Part shown: piece by piece, positions 39,774 to 51,189 of the stretch
Position numbering within the stretch: position 1 is the first letter of the stretch
Layout: each line of letters opens with the position of its first letter
Assembly: GCF_008831285.2 (NCBI RefSeq)
Contig: NC_045146.1
Location: 20,165,289-20,229,288 of the forward strand
DNA from: Nymphaea colorata
Taxonomy: Eukaryota > Streptophyta > Magnoliopsida > Nymphaeales > Nymphaeaceae
DNA length: 64,000 nucleotides
Direction of reading: 5' to 3'
Notes under the pieces: model-generated
The model's database searches: none
The model's input: only the letters and a program-made list of their open reading frames with translations
What the model was told of the DNA's origin: nothing
Program-made: the position numbers and the translations under genes

Positions 39774-41660
39774 ATGATCATCGGCAAGTCCCTGCCACGT
39801 TCGCCAAACTTTGTCAGGTCCCGGCTCTTGTCCCTAATACAAGAATGCGAGACTATGCGCGAGGCACGTCAAATTCAATCTCACCTAATCACCGCCGGCA
39901 TGTCCGACGACGTGTTCCTCGCGAGCCGCCTTCTCTTCTTCTGCGCCGTATCAGACGCCGGCAACCTTGACTACGCGACCTTGCTTTTCAGGCGAATTGG
40001 CGATCCTAATCTCTTCTTGTGGAACACGATGATACGCGGTCACGCCATCAAGCGACGCAGCGGCGAAGAGAGCAATCCCACTAACGCTATAAGCTTATAC
40101 AAGCAACTGCTTGCGGCCGGGTTCTTGCCGGATGAGTGCACGTTTCCCTTCGTGCTGAAAAGCTGCGGTAAGGTCCTTGCCTTGGAAACCGGGAGGAACG
40201 TGCACGGGCACATTGTGAAAACTGGTCTGCTTCGATGTAACGCCCATGTTGCGAATGCACTACTCAGTTTTTACGCGTCTTGTGGGGACCTCGAGCGCGC
40301 ACGAAAAGCGTTCGATGAAATTCCTGTACCGGATGTGGTCTCACAGAACGTCATGATTGGTGGGTATTTGAGAATGGGTGCTTTGGATATGGCCAAGCAA
40401 TTATTCGCTGGTATGAGTGAGAGAAACTTGGTTACCTGGAATACCATGATTACAGGCTTCGTTCAAGCAGGACGGGGCAGAGAAGCATTGGAGTTTTTCC
40501 ACGAGATGCAGCGGTCTGCACGTTTTGACCCGGATAAGATAACGTTGGCAAGCCTTATATCTGCTTGTTCTCGCCTGGGAGCTCTAGATCAAGGGAAATG
40601 GATTCATAATTATATGCAGAAGAGGGGTGTGCCGATGGATGTGGTCATAGAAACAGCATTGGTTGATATGTATGCAAAGTGTGGATGCATAAAAAGATCG
40701 TTGGAGGTGTTCCGCGAGATGAACTACAAAGATGTCTTGGCATGGACGGCCATGATCAATGGGCTGGCAGTACATGGTCAGGGGGAAGAAGCACTTGACG
40801 TGTTCAAGCAAATGCTGGTCGAGGGAAAGTGTAAGCCAAATCAAGTTACATTCACTGGGGTTCTGTGTGCGTGCACGCATTCTGGTTTGGTGGCTGAGGG
40901 TCGACAGTATTTTCAAACTATGAGAAGTATATACTCCATCGAGCCACAACCTCAGCACTACGCATGCATGGTTGACCTTCTTGGGCGAGCGGGACTCTTT
41001 GGTGAGGCAGAATTATTGATCAGTAACATGCCTGTCGAGCCTGATGTTTTTGTGTGGGGAGCCCTACTTGGTGGTTGTAAAATGCACGGCAATTTGGAGT
41101 TAGGAGAAACGGTAGCCCAACGGCTCTTGTCACTGGAACCCCTTAACCATGCATTCTATGTGCAACTGTCTAACTTATATGCAAAGGCAAACAGATTCGA
41201 GGATGCAAAGAAACTAAGAACAACGATGAAGGATAAAGGTATTAAAAAAATTCCTGGTTGTAGTCTCATTGAAGTGGACGGCCTTGTTCATGAATTCTCC
41301 GTGCACGTGTCACACGATCCTTTAATGGAGGAAATCAAGATTGTGCTGGAAAAGGTTACCAGGGAATTGAAGCTAGCAGGCTATGTGCCTGACGTTAAGG
41401 AGGTACTACTGGAGATTGATGATAACGAGAAAGAGCAATCTCTCCTTCAACATAGTGAAAGATTAGCTTTAGCTTTTGGATTGATGAAGACGGAGGCAGG
41501 AAGCCCGATTCGCATAATTAAGAACCTTCGCATATGTAGTGATTGCCATGTCGCTTTTAAATTTATCTCAAAGATATTTAAGCGGGAGGTAATAGTTAGG
41601 GATTGCAAACGATTTCACCACTTTGAAGGAGGCCACTGTTCGTGCAAAGATTACTGGTAA
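39774..41660 (+). CDS. PLS-class pentatricopeptide repeat protein with E and DYW domains
   Basis: Sequence-specific organelle RNA-binding protein, probably a C-to-U editing factor in plastids or mitochondria. It is a single 628-aa exon, as usual for this family. The N-terminus is short and basic (MIIGKSLPRSPNFVRSR), a weak organelle-targeting candidate. A run of P, L and S repeats follows, for example DVVSQNVMIGGYLRMGALD, LVTWNTMITGFVQAG and DVVIETALVDMYAKCG. Then come the E/E+ region with the PG box PGCSLIEVDG, and a complete DYW domain. DYW deaminase signatures are present: HSE (His560, Glu562), CSDC (Cys588, Cys591), the second metal site HCSC (621-624) and the terminal Asp-Tyr-Trp. The catalytic set is intact, so it may edit without a separate DYW partner. 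The exact orthologue and RNA target cannot be told from sequence alone. An in-frame alternative start is not needed. Confidence 0.95.
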   Translation: MIIGKSLPRSPNFVRSRLLSLIQECETMREARQIQSHLITAGMSDDVFLASRLLFFCAVSDAGNLDYATLLFRRIGDPNLFLWNTMIRGHAIKRRSGEESNPTNAISLYKQLLAAGFLPDECTFPFVLKSCGKVLALETGRNVHGHIVKTGLLRCNAHVANALLSFYASCGDLERARKAFDEIPVPDVVSQNVMIGGYLRMGALDMAKQLFAGMSERNLVTWNTMITGFVQAGRGREALEFFHEMQRSARFDPDKITLASLISACSRLGALDQGKWIHNYMQKRGVPMDVVIETALVDMYAKCGCIKRSLEVFREMNYKDVLAWTAMINGLAVHGQGEEALDVFKQMLVEGKCKPNQVTFTGVLCACTHSGLVAEGRQYFQTMRSIYSIEPQPQHYACMVDLLGRAGLFGEAELLISNMPVEPDVFVWGALLGGCKMHGNLELGETVAQRLLSLEPLNHAFYVQLSNLYAKANRFEDAKKLRTTMKDKGIKKIPGCSLIEVDGLVHEFSVHVSHDPLMEEIKIVLEKVTRELKLAGYVPDVKEVLLEIDDNEKEQSLLQHSERLALAFGLMKTEAGSPIRIIKNLRICSDCHVAFKFISKIFKREVIVRDCKRFHHFEGGHCSCKDYW

Positions 41661-42104
41661 GGTGTGCTTTGGCACAGAAGATCTTTTGTTGCACGTTACA
41701 TCCATCAAATTATGTACAATTTGCATTGCAGTCGTTGACTTGGTCAAACTCCAGGGACAATGGTTGGATCAAATTTTGTTCAGACAATTGCTACCAAGAA
41801 CTAAAATAGTTTACATAGTTTCTGGGCGCTACCATTGTAAAACATAAAGGGTTAGGGGTAACATAATGGTATGTTTTAGGATACGCAGGCTGCTGTTTAA
41901 GCAAAATCGGATAGAGCGCAATTCGTAATGCACAAGTATCTTAAGTGTTTGGCTGGTAATTGCAGAGAATATCAGCACAATAAAACCCATTTTTCCAATT
42001 TTGTTGATAAAATTTACATTAAAGGCTACATTCTACTAAGCTGCATCAGTAGAACAAAAGTAGCATATTGACCAGTTGGATGAAGAAGCGGCTCTTCTGT
42101 GCTT
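41661..42104. other. convergent spacer between PPR and CYP704
   Basis: The 3' ends of the two genes face each other across 444 bp. Both 3' UTRs must lie here and may overlap. No repeat or gene was seen. Confidence 0.6.
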
Positions 42105-45100
42105 CTATTTTCTTGGAAAGACATGAAGGCTTAGGCCTTGATCAATGTGGAGGGTAAGCATGGTTCTGTATCTTACTTCTTGTTGCTCATCCTCCAATTT
42201 GAACTTGTAAAAATAGAGCAGGGTTGCAGCAATTATCTTCATCTGTTGGTAAGCAAATTCCTTGCCTAGACATATGCGAGGTCCTGCCTGCAACACATCA
42301 GTTACCAATTTGATCAATGGTTTGATAGACATCCATTACTTGACACACATAATCAGTTGGTTTCATGAATAAAACATCCATTCAGTTAAATATCCTAGCA
42401 TAGAAATTTAAGAGTCAGAAATTTATTTATTTATTTTTTTTGCTCGGATGACGTTGAGATGCGAACAAGATATGTGAACACAGACCACCTTCAAACCTTT
42501 AAAATGCAAGGCAAAACACTTACTCGTCATGCGTAATGTAAACGATTTAGGTAACGTCATCTAACCTGAAAAGCTGTGAATTTGAAGGGAGACTCCGGCC
42601 TGAAAATTCCATCCTCTATCCATCTTTCAGGCTGGAACAGATCCGCATTATTACCCCAAAGATATGTCATCCTACCCATTGCATAGATTGGGTAATTGAC
42701 AATATCTCCTTTTCTCACTTTAAAGCCATCTGGTAGAGTGCCATCTTCAGTACATTCTTTTCCATCCTACAGAGTGTGCAATTAAATGTTATGAAGAGAA
42801 AACCCCTTAATGTGTTGAAATGTGCACATGTTTAAAACTTGATTGCTTCTGGTGCCAGGGAAAGGGTACAGAAGTTGGGGGTTAGGATATGGTATGGAAA
42901 GCAACGATCGTTTTACTTAGACCAGGAAGCACGATGGTGATTGTACTCATAAGATGAAACATTTTTATGATTGTGGGGGATAAGCGAAAGAAATGGGATC
43001 AGAAGTAATAAAGCTTGATGAGTAACTCAACAAATAATTTACCAATGGAACTGCAGGGTACAACCGCAGAGTCTCAGCTAGAGCTGCGTGCAGGTAATGC
43101 ATCCTATTCAAAGCTGTGTTATTTAAACTTTCAGAAAAATTTTCTATCGAACCATCTTCATTGCTCACTGCGTCGTTGATCTCCTTAAGGATCTTGCGCT
43201 CTACAGAGGGGTGCTTGCAGATCATGTACAGAAACCAGGAAAGGGTCACCGAGGTGGTGTCTCTGCCTGCCAGCATGAAGCTCAAAATAGTATCGCGCAA
43301 AAACCTGTCTGTGATACGCTCTGGGTCCTTCTCGCTTGCTGCCAGGAACCTTGATAGGATGTCATCTTTCTTACCCTCTGAATCCAGCTGAGATGCGACG
43401 ACCATGAAACTAAATGAGTTCTTAAGATAATCATTAATCTACCATCTAAGAAGACATACGATGATGGCATATGGAGAGGCATGTAGTTAAAACTTTCACT
43501 TTCATTGCCTGCAGAACTGCAGCAACATTAAGGTTAATTACTGTCATTGATTATAATAGGAATCGCATCCCATGGGAATAAAAGTTGGGGCAAAGGAAAG
43601 GAAAAATGTCTGCAGTACTCACAGGGGATCCTTGGTGCTCCCTCTTGTGAAGTATGAGTTTGAAAACTAGATCATCAATCAGTTTGACATGCTTCTTGAG
43701 AGCAGCTTCGGATCCGATGTTAAGAAATCTTTTCAGCTTCCACATGACATCAGCGTAACGCTTAGTGACGAAAGCATTGGCATCATTGAATGCACCTGCA
43801 AATGCCTGCCATTTTTCAGTTGATCCGATCAAGCCACTGGGTTCCACTCCAAATCCAATTATGAACATTGTCTCCAGGGTGGTACGCATTAGGAGATCCT
43901 GCAAGTCATTTGTCGACGTATTCCCAGCCGAGAAGACAAAGTGGCTGTTATTCTGGGTGAAGGCGTACAATAACAATAACAATAATAGGAATAATAAGAG
44001 CTCGTTACTTGCATATCAATTGCCATGTGCGTGCTCGCAACCACGGAAAGATGTTGAGCCAATTCAGCTGCTTTCGAGCGAAAGACGCTGCTGCTGAAGT
44101 CCATAACTGCTCTCCTTGAAAATTCATAACTTGCTAGCTTCCTTTGATATCTCCAAGGATCACCATCAACATTAAAAATCCCATCACCAAGAAAATCTTT
44201 TAGGATTTGATAGCTTTCCTCTCCCTGCAATTTGAGATAATGAAGAGATGAGAGTGTAGATATTAGAAACACAACGTCCCGGGAGAAATTGGTTCCTTCC
44301 AGAGTTCCGTCGTGCAAAGTTGCAGACAGTCACAACTGGCAGCATCACATCCGCACTCGCTTCTGAACAACTTTGGAATAAGCGCAGCCCAACGTTAACA
44401 TGTCAACTGGATAGGCTCCCAAGCGAACCCGTACAACCAGAAACATGTGTGGATGATCCCAAAGGCCAAGTCCCTTGAAAACACGCCTAGTTTTTCATAT
44501 TTCGGGAAGTGGCTCGACCGACTTGTGATAGCGGAAATTAGGGATGGTCGTAGCATGTGCGCTTTGTTAATTTCGCGCTATGGCCTACACGTGTTGAGAA
44601 CGGAAATTGTGAGTGTCTCGGAGACGATTGAGGGATCAGGAGGAGGGCTTGGACTTGGGATCTTAACATGGAGGAGCTTACATGTTCATGATTTTCCTAC
44701 TAGTTCTAAAGGTTGGGCTTCATGAGATTCAAAAATGACTTCCAATTTTTTCTGTAATCGATCATGCGGTGCATGACTTCCAATTTTTTCTGTAATCGAT
44801 CATGCGGTGCACGACTTCCAACTTTTTCTGTAATCGATCATGCGGTGCATGACTTCCAATTTTTTCTGTAATCGATCGTGCGGTGCAAGTTAAGAAAAAG
44901 TAAGGGCATCCCTCACCTTCGGGTAAGTGGAGAACTTGCTCTTGAGGATATGCTCGATGTTTGTCGGATCGCTTGTGTAGATGTTTGAGAACAAAGGATA
45001 GAGTATTCTGTAAGTTTTGAGCTTGCTGGAGAGCTCTGTGTGGTAGTCGTACAGCCGGTTGTAATGCCTGATCTCGTCGATCAAGGTGCCTACTGCTGGT

Positions 45101-45270
45101 GGATACCCATTACCATTCTTCCGTAGCTTCTCTACGAAAAACATGGCGATGAAAAGGGGGTATCGGATACAGATGCAGGTACAGAAAATCAAGCCAACAG
45201 AAAGAAAGGAAATGAAAAGCATCCCCATCATTTTAGGAACTTCTGTGTTAACAAGAGCGGAGATGAACAC
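42105..45270 (-). CDS. cytochrome P450, CYP704-like (CYP86 clan)
   Basis: ER-anchored monooxygenase. CYP704 enzymes hydroxylate fatty acids, and some (CYP704B) act in sporopollenin and cutin formation; the substrate of this member is unknown. Exons on the minus strand are 45270-44917, 44224-44009, 43898-43623, 43387-43043, 42766-42566 and 42287-42105, all phase 0 with GT-AG introns, giving 524 aa. An N-terminal hydrophobic anchor (about residues 14-40) is followed by the I-helix AGRDTT (322-327), ETLR (387-390), PERW (443-446) and heme loop FQAGPRICLG with Cys470. The form AGPRICLGKEFAYQQMKI is characteristic of this clan. The start could instead be Met14 or Met15 (near 45231). Intron 1 carries a four-copy tandem repeat beside the donor site. 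No damage to key residues. Confidence 0.93.
44735..44886. repeat. 38-bp tandem repeat, four copies, in CYP704 intron 1
   Basis: Four head-to-tail copies at 44735-44772, 44773-44810, 44811-44848 and 44849-44886, starting ATGACTTCCAATTTTTTCTG and containing TAATCGAT. The third copy has two changes and the fourth one (ATCGATCG). The array ends 30 bases from the exon 1 donor site of the minus-strand gene. Confidence 0.95.
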
Positions 45271-47606
45271 TCTGATGGTGGTGGTTCGTGTCCTTTTTGT
45301 AATTGAGCATCGTAGTCACATCCATAAATCTAATCTTGGTTCAATAAAAAAATGTTGCGTGGTCAAACTGCACATCTTCTTCTGCACGGAACTCTTGATC
45401 TTACATGGTTGAAGATTTCTCTCTATCAGTAGGGCTAAATCTTTTTGGAGGTTTCTGCAGAAATCTAATATATAATCCTTCTGGTGATTTTATATTCTTC
45501 AATAACTTGGAGGCGGTCATGAAAACCACCAATTTCAATATATGGGTTTTTACTTTTCAAAATGGAGATTGGATTGATGAAACCAGCCATAATATCGCCC
45601 CTTCATAGGTTCTATTCGTTTTTGTAATAAGGAAGGTCAAGCAGAGCCCAACCGGCCGAAGTCTGACCAAAAACTAGTGAATCCATTACAATCAACTAGA
45701 CGTGAATCTGGTGGCTCATCTTTCCAATTTCCATATTCTATCGTCCCGTTAAAAGGTCCTCAACGAAGTGCCGGCATAATTTTCCGTGGTGGCGTCGCAA
45801 CGCAGGAAAAGGGGGGAGACTGGGGAGATAGTTGCGCCGTCGGGATTTGCTTTTAAAGAGTCCGCTGTCCGCTGATAATGGGTCCATGAAAGGAAAACAA
45901 AAAAAAAGAACAAGAAAAGGTGTTGGGAGCAACACCGGATCCCAAAAGGGAAGGGCTCTAGAACAAGACGGCAACTGGAGGGAGCTCTGAGGACCTCGCT
46001 TTTAGAAAGTGAACGAGGAAGGGAATGAAAGAAAAAACAGATAATTATAAAAGATGAGAAAAGAAAATTTAAGTTGGTTTATAACAATGCCTCCAACAAT
46101 CTAGAACTTATTATCTACGTAAAAATATTTTAAAAAATATGTACTTTTTGATTCGAATCATATGGTTCGATTCCGGAGTTGCCACATGTTAATTTAAGAA
46201 AAAAACCATTTTATGTTCTGCTTAATTTTTCATTTTACTTATTTTTACGTACTTTTGTTGATTTTTAAAAAATTTATAGTGAACGAAAGAATTAACAATA
46301 AAAAAGAAACTTTAGCAACACAAGTTTCCTGTTTCCACCATGCATGGCATTAAAAATACGAGGGCATTTTAGAAATAACCATGTAGGCAAGTGGGTTTAG
46401 TTAACTGCAATAATTCATTACCCATTTCGCATTTATTATTAATAGTATACAATAATAATAACTGTACCTAAAATTAAAAGAGAAAAGCCATGTAAAATAT
46501 AGTTTAGATGGAAAATTATTACAAAAAAATAAAAAGGCAAGGACTCTTGGTTGCAGTATGTGGTATTGCTCAACACCCATCCGGCCGTTATCCAACAAAC
46601 TCGTCAAAATCAGGAAATGAGGCATTTTTTTATTTATTTATCAGGGGTGTTTTTGCCATCATAAAAAAATGTAGACTCATTTCCCTTCCAATCTCTCCAT
46701 TTTTTTGAGGGACTGGAGAGACTTGGATGTCTTCCATTCTTTCCATTCCATTTCCTTCTCATCCAAACACAACAAGTTTTAATTATTTCCTTTCCCTTCT
46801 CCTTAACTAGCCATCTAAACAAACTGTGCTTCTTTCTTTTTCATTTCCCTCCCTCGCCTTCCATCCAAACAAGCTGTTCATCTGCCGATGCCTCAAGAGG
46901 AAGGGTGGAGTCGTGGAACGGTCGTTAATAGGAATTCAAGCTTAAGGAAAGACTTGAGATCGTCCCTGTCATGGTGGACCACTGGGCCTCACCCGCTCGT
47001 TGAGCACCTCCTTTAACCGGAAAATCATGATTAATCGACAAAGCCACAAGTTCTCCAGCAAAATACGGTGAGATTGATACCAACCAGGGAAAAAAATATA
47101 GGTCTAAATCATCCATGAATTGCTATGAGATCATTAATAAATGGGTATCACAAAAACAAAGATGAATTGGACGAACGCTGTTTACTGTGTTCCACAAAAT
47201 CACTAACTTGGAACCTTGTCGTTGCAAAATTGCACGCAGGAGGAGAAGCATCTCCTGCATATCGAGTAACAGCCCACACCTCCTTGCTCCCCTTACCGTC
47301 TAGCCTGAAACACAGGTCAAACGACCACAAAGTACAGGTACCTGTACCCTCTGTTCACTTGTACCATTACACTACCGTAGGTTCTAAGGGAAAAAAAAGG
47401 AAGACCTAGGACTGCGTAGGTTCTATCTGTTGTTCGCTGAAAAAAAAGCGCCAAACTAGGTTAAGCCCGGAGAGTTACGAGACAGAACAGCAAACCTTTG
47501 AGGTTTGCATAATCAAACTCACGTTTCCTAGGACATTCCTCGCAATCATCAGCCAGCATCGGCCAGGTATGGCGCAGAATTACATGGAAACTTACTGAAT
47601 CTCCCA
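45271..47606. other. intergenic region between CYP704 and the CCDC137-like gene
   Basis: Holds the CYP704 promoter (left end) and the 3' flank of the CCDC137-like gene (right end). No gene is recognised. The stretch 46690-46880 contains three copies of CATC(C/T)AAACA, which resembles right ends of Tourist/Harbinger-type elements, but no matching left end was found. There are AT-rich runs at 46100-46280. Confidence 0.5.
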
Positions 47607-50148
47607 CTAATCAAGAACTCCAGAAGGAACGACTGCAGACATGGGAGGAAGATGGATTCCAGGTCTTGACTCCCATTTTCTTTGTTTTCTGAAAGCCTCT
47701 ATGGCTTGCAACCGAAGCCTTTCACGCGAGGCACTTGAATGTGCCTTGGGGACCTGAAACAATCATAACTTGTCTGTCACAACGATATTATCAGACTAAT
47801 TTGAATACATCTTTCCTGTTCTTGACTGGAGAGATGAAAGCCGTCAGGGAAAGAAAGAGGACTTACTTTCGGAAGTGTTAACTTTGGCGGCGCTTCGACA
47901 ACTTCCCCAAACTTGATTTCCTCTCTTTCGCAGAACTCTGGAGTATGGTCACTTTTACACCTTTTGTGTTTTTTTTTCCTCTCTTCCAAAAACCTGCAAA
48001 TAAAAGACAAATTTCAGACAAATCTTTCAGAGCAAAAACCATGTCAATGAAGATAGCGGTGACTTTCTAGCTAAAAAAAAAAAAACGGTCCAAGTGGTTT
48101 TGTCCGAATAAAAGACATTTTTAGGTGATCCATTTGGTCCTACACATCATCCGACATGTACCTTCTTTCGGACTCTTGGCGATTCCAATCATATACAGTG
48201 AAACCAACCGGCAATAAATTGATAAGTGATTTTGAGATCATGCAACATTTTCTTCTTATAAACATCTTCAAGCATAAGTCATCCAAAAATTCAATACGCA
48301 TGTACCAGTATATCTACCAAAATATTGCATAGTCTACCACAAACCAGTGTCTTCCAGTCTCAAAATTCGTGGAAAGAAGGTTGCAGTTCTCATACGAAAA
48401 CAGAGAAGCCACTACCCGATGAAATGGGCAGTAGCTATACTTAGTCAATCAGTCAGCGAGAAAGTAGAGTGCCCAGTATATGATCTCACAGTTGGTATTA
48501 TTACACTTGTTTGAAACTACACGGGAGAGCTAATGGTCAGTCTATCGTATCAATATATCAGGCAATGAACTGAAAAGAGTAATAAAGCACAGGTGATGGG
48601 TGATGCACCGCCCTTAAACGAGAAATGTATTAATGATGCGGGGCACAACCCATTGAAGCAAAACGGTTGCACAAAAAAATCAGGATTTCTAATCTGTGAA
48701 CTGCATGGACTGCTAGAAGATGCTAGACAGCTCAGTTCCTACAGCCTACAGGCAATCTGTTCTATTATTAGTGGTGAGTTCCTAAGTGTGCGCAACCACA
48801 ACATAATATGAAAGCAACTGACCAGCGTAAGATTAAACAGATAATCTGAGCCTATAAGGAAAAAGAAAACATAGTCAAACACATATATAAGAGGAAACAG
48901 AACTGTTTACATCTTTCTACGAGCTCGTTTGCTCACGCTACCAGAAGCCAAATCCTGGGCTTCATTTGAGAAGCGAAGGTCAACAACTTCTCTTTTTTTC
49001 CTCTTTGCCTTGTTATCATCATGTCCACCCTTCCGCTTGACATCTACCTCCCCACCTGGAGCAGTAGGCGATGGGGCAACTCTAACCGGTCTATCCTCTG
49101 AATCAACCACAAGAGATTTATTCATGTCATTGCCATTCAACTTCTTTTTTGCTCCCTGCACATTAAAGTGCAATTCTTACTTAGAAACAGAGACGATTCC
49201 CAACCTATATATCCAATCCCACGTAAGATGAACCTTGTTGAGGGAAGACATGCCTAAAAGGCTAACATAACTACTAAAGAACAGGGAGATGGGAAGAAAA
49301 AATTTCAGAAAACTGCAGCCAAACTGTAACAGACATTCAATGTGGCCTGAAAAGGGAAAACAAAAACCCAATTGTTAGGCCCCTCAAGGGATGATCAAAA
49401 GTAATTTATGAAATCATAACTTCATATATAAGCCAAGCATCTTGCTAGAAGCAAACCAAAATCTAACTGCGATGAAATTCTCAACCAAAATCAACCAAAT
49501 GGTTGAACCGAAACAAGCAACAAGCAAGAACCTCCACAAGCAATAGGAACGAATAGTATTTCGAAACCAGAAACCTGCTTCCAAGTTATGAGTAAGTTCA
49601 AAGAACGATCATGCTAGACTTGTTCAACAATCAACAGTTCCATCATAGGGCTCTTCGTTGTGAAGATGAATACAGAGAAGAGGAAAAATTCTGCGAGAAA
49701 ACAGTTGCTAATGACTATGCATCAAGAAGAGTAGATGCTGGACAAAGAAAACTTACCCGTGGAACTAAAGACCAATCGAACAAAAAAGCAATAGAAGTAC
49801 GCAAAAGATTGAGGAACCACCAAAGCGACCAAAAACAATCAGAGCAAATCATCCAGTAACGAGGTAAAATCTATTCATGAGACTCAATCAGGCGCGACAG
49901 GCTAGAGGGAAAACGACCAGAGCAAATAACGAGGTAGAATCCCACTAACTGAGTCAACTAGGCGCAAGACAAGAGAGAGAGGGGAGTTGGTTTGCCAAGA
50001 GAACACCCACTTTCGCATCTAACTCGTTCTTCTTCACAACATCGCGTTTGGGATCGTCCCTCTTCCTAAAGCCACCTGCAGAAGGATTGCAAGTAAAAGG
50101 TTTAAGAAACTCCATAACTTGGGGGTATTCGTTTTGGTGGGGGGGGGG

Positions 50149-50187
<39 letters not shown>

Positions 50188-50345
50188 TCGCGATTCTCAT
50201 GGGCACTCCTCAACTGCATGATTTTCCGAAGCTTAGAAGGCAAGGCATCGATCTGAGAAGCGGATGGAGGCGGGGGAAGACGGGTGTCTCCTCCATGGGC
50301 GGCTCTGTAGTTCTTCTCCCTACGCCTTTTGCCCTTCCCACCCAT
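47607..50345 (-). CDS. small basic nuclear-type protein, CCDC137-like
   Basis: Function unknown. Exons on the minus strand are 50345-50186, 50075-50011, 49155-48911, 47993-47867 and 47753-47607, which join in frame to 247 aa. The protein starts MGGKGKRRREKNYRAAHGG and is rich in Lys and Arg, with basic clusters such as KAKRKKRE, SKRARRK and ERKKKHKR that look like nuclear or nucleolar signals. The most telling stretch is EEIKFGEVVEAPPKLTLPK in exon 4, which resembles the VKFGEVV-PP-L motif of animal CCDC137. The C-terminus is SRERLRLQAIEAFRKQRKWE plus SRPG. I recall similar unnamed proteins across plants. The start was chosen at MGGKGK because the upstream frame is not protein-like. The donor of intron 1 is GTCTCT and runs straight into a CT microsatellite. 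The family name is an inference from short motifs. Confidence 0.8.
50139..50184. repeat. (G)n(GA)n tract abutting a splice donor
   Basis: About 12 Gs followed by about 17 GA units. Read on the minus strand it is GT followed at once by (CT)n, that is, the first bases of intron 1 of the CCDC137-like gene. It fills much of that 110-bp intron. Confidence 0.9.
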
Positions 50346-51189
50346 GCCGCCTGCCCGATGCTCGTTCTCGCAGTCGCGGCGGCAAATTTGGCCAACCCTC
50401 GGCTCGGCCACATTCAGCATCATGTATGTAGTACCGGAGTCAATCCACGGTTCGTTGGCGGTGACCGAACCCAACCCAACCGGTGGGTGCCACGCGACGC
50501 GAGGGGTTCGACCTCGGCTCCGCTGCTGAGGCCCTCATCCCTTTATTGCCAAAATTTGGTTATGTATAGGAGAAAAACAAAACGTAAGAGGATGCACTCT
50601 AGCTGCCAGATAGAGTGTCCAAGGTTGCTAAGTGATATCTATGGCTGGGTTGCAATGAATCAAGCATATAGGGTGCACTTGATTATCTTGGATATTAGAT
50701 ATGAGGTTGGATTTTTCCATGACATCCAAAGTTTAGCAAATTGTGGATCTCTGATTCGAGAATTTCAAAATCCGAAAGCAAGATGACTACCCGGGATCTC
50801 CCTTGGATCACTCAAAATGTGTGATCCAATGAAGATTTTTCTTATACCTAACATTTGCTTTAGTATGAAAGAACTTAATTCTACTTCCAAGGGATGTAAT
50901 CCTCTTTTAGTACCTACCAAAGCACTTTTCGAAGCATGATCTCCCTTTCTCCATCCCACTGCACTGTTTTGCAGTTCATTCATGCAATACATTATCAAAA
51001 TGTCCCTCGTTTCTTTTTTCGTGTATATGAGTTGCGTGCACCCACCGGCTCACGCTGCTCCAGGTGGCTCTGCCAGATTCGTGGCGGACAACAGTCTACC
51101 ACATCTCTTCCATTACACAAAGAAGTCTTTATAACTCTCTTTACCTCCATTCCATTCCATGCCACAGTGCGAGAAACACAAACCTTGCC
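50346..51189. promoter_or_regulatory. head-to-head intergenic promoter region (CCDC137-like / CYP76)
   Basis: 844 bp separates two divergent start codons. It must contain both 5' UTRs and both core promoters. The part next to the CCDC137-like gene (to about 50530) is GC-rich and the middle is AT-rich. A TATA-like GTATATGAG lies near 51024-51032, about 160 bases before the CYP76 start. No specific regulatory element is proven. Confidence 0.45.

Noticed and set aside
46141-46190. GGTTCGATTCC resembling a tRNA T-loop
   Set aside because: No acceptor stem, D-loop or anticodon arm can be placed around it on either strand.
46690-46880. Three CATCCAAACA-type motifs like Tourist/Harbinger right ends
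   Set aside because: No matching left end or target duplication was found, so no element can be drawn.
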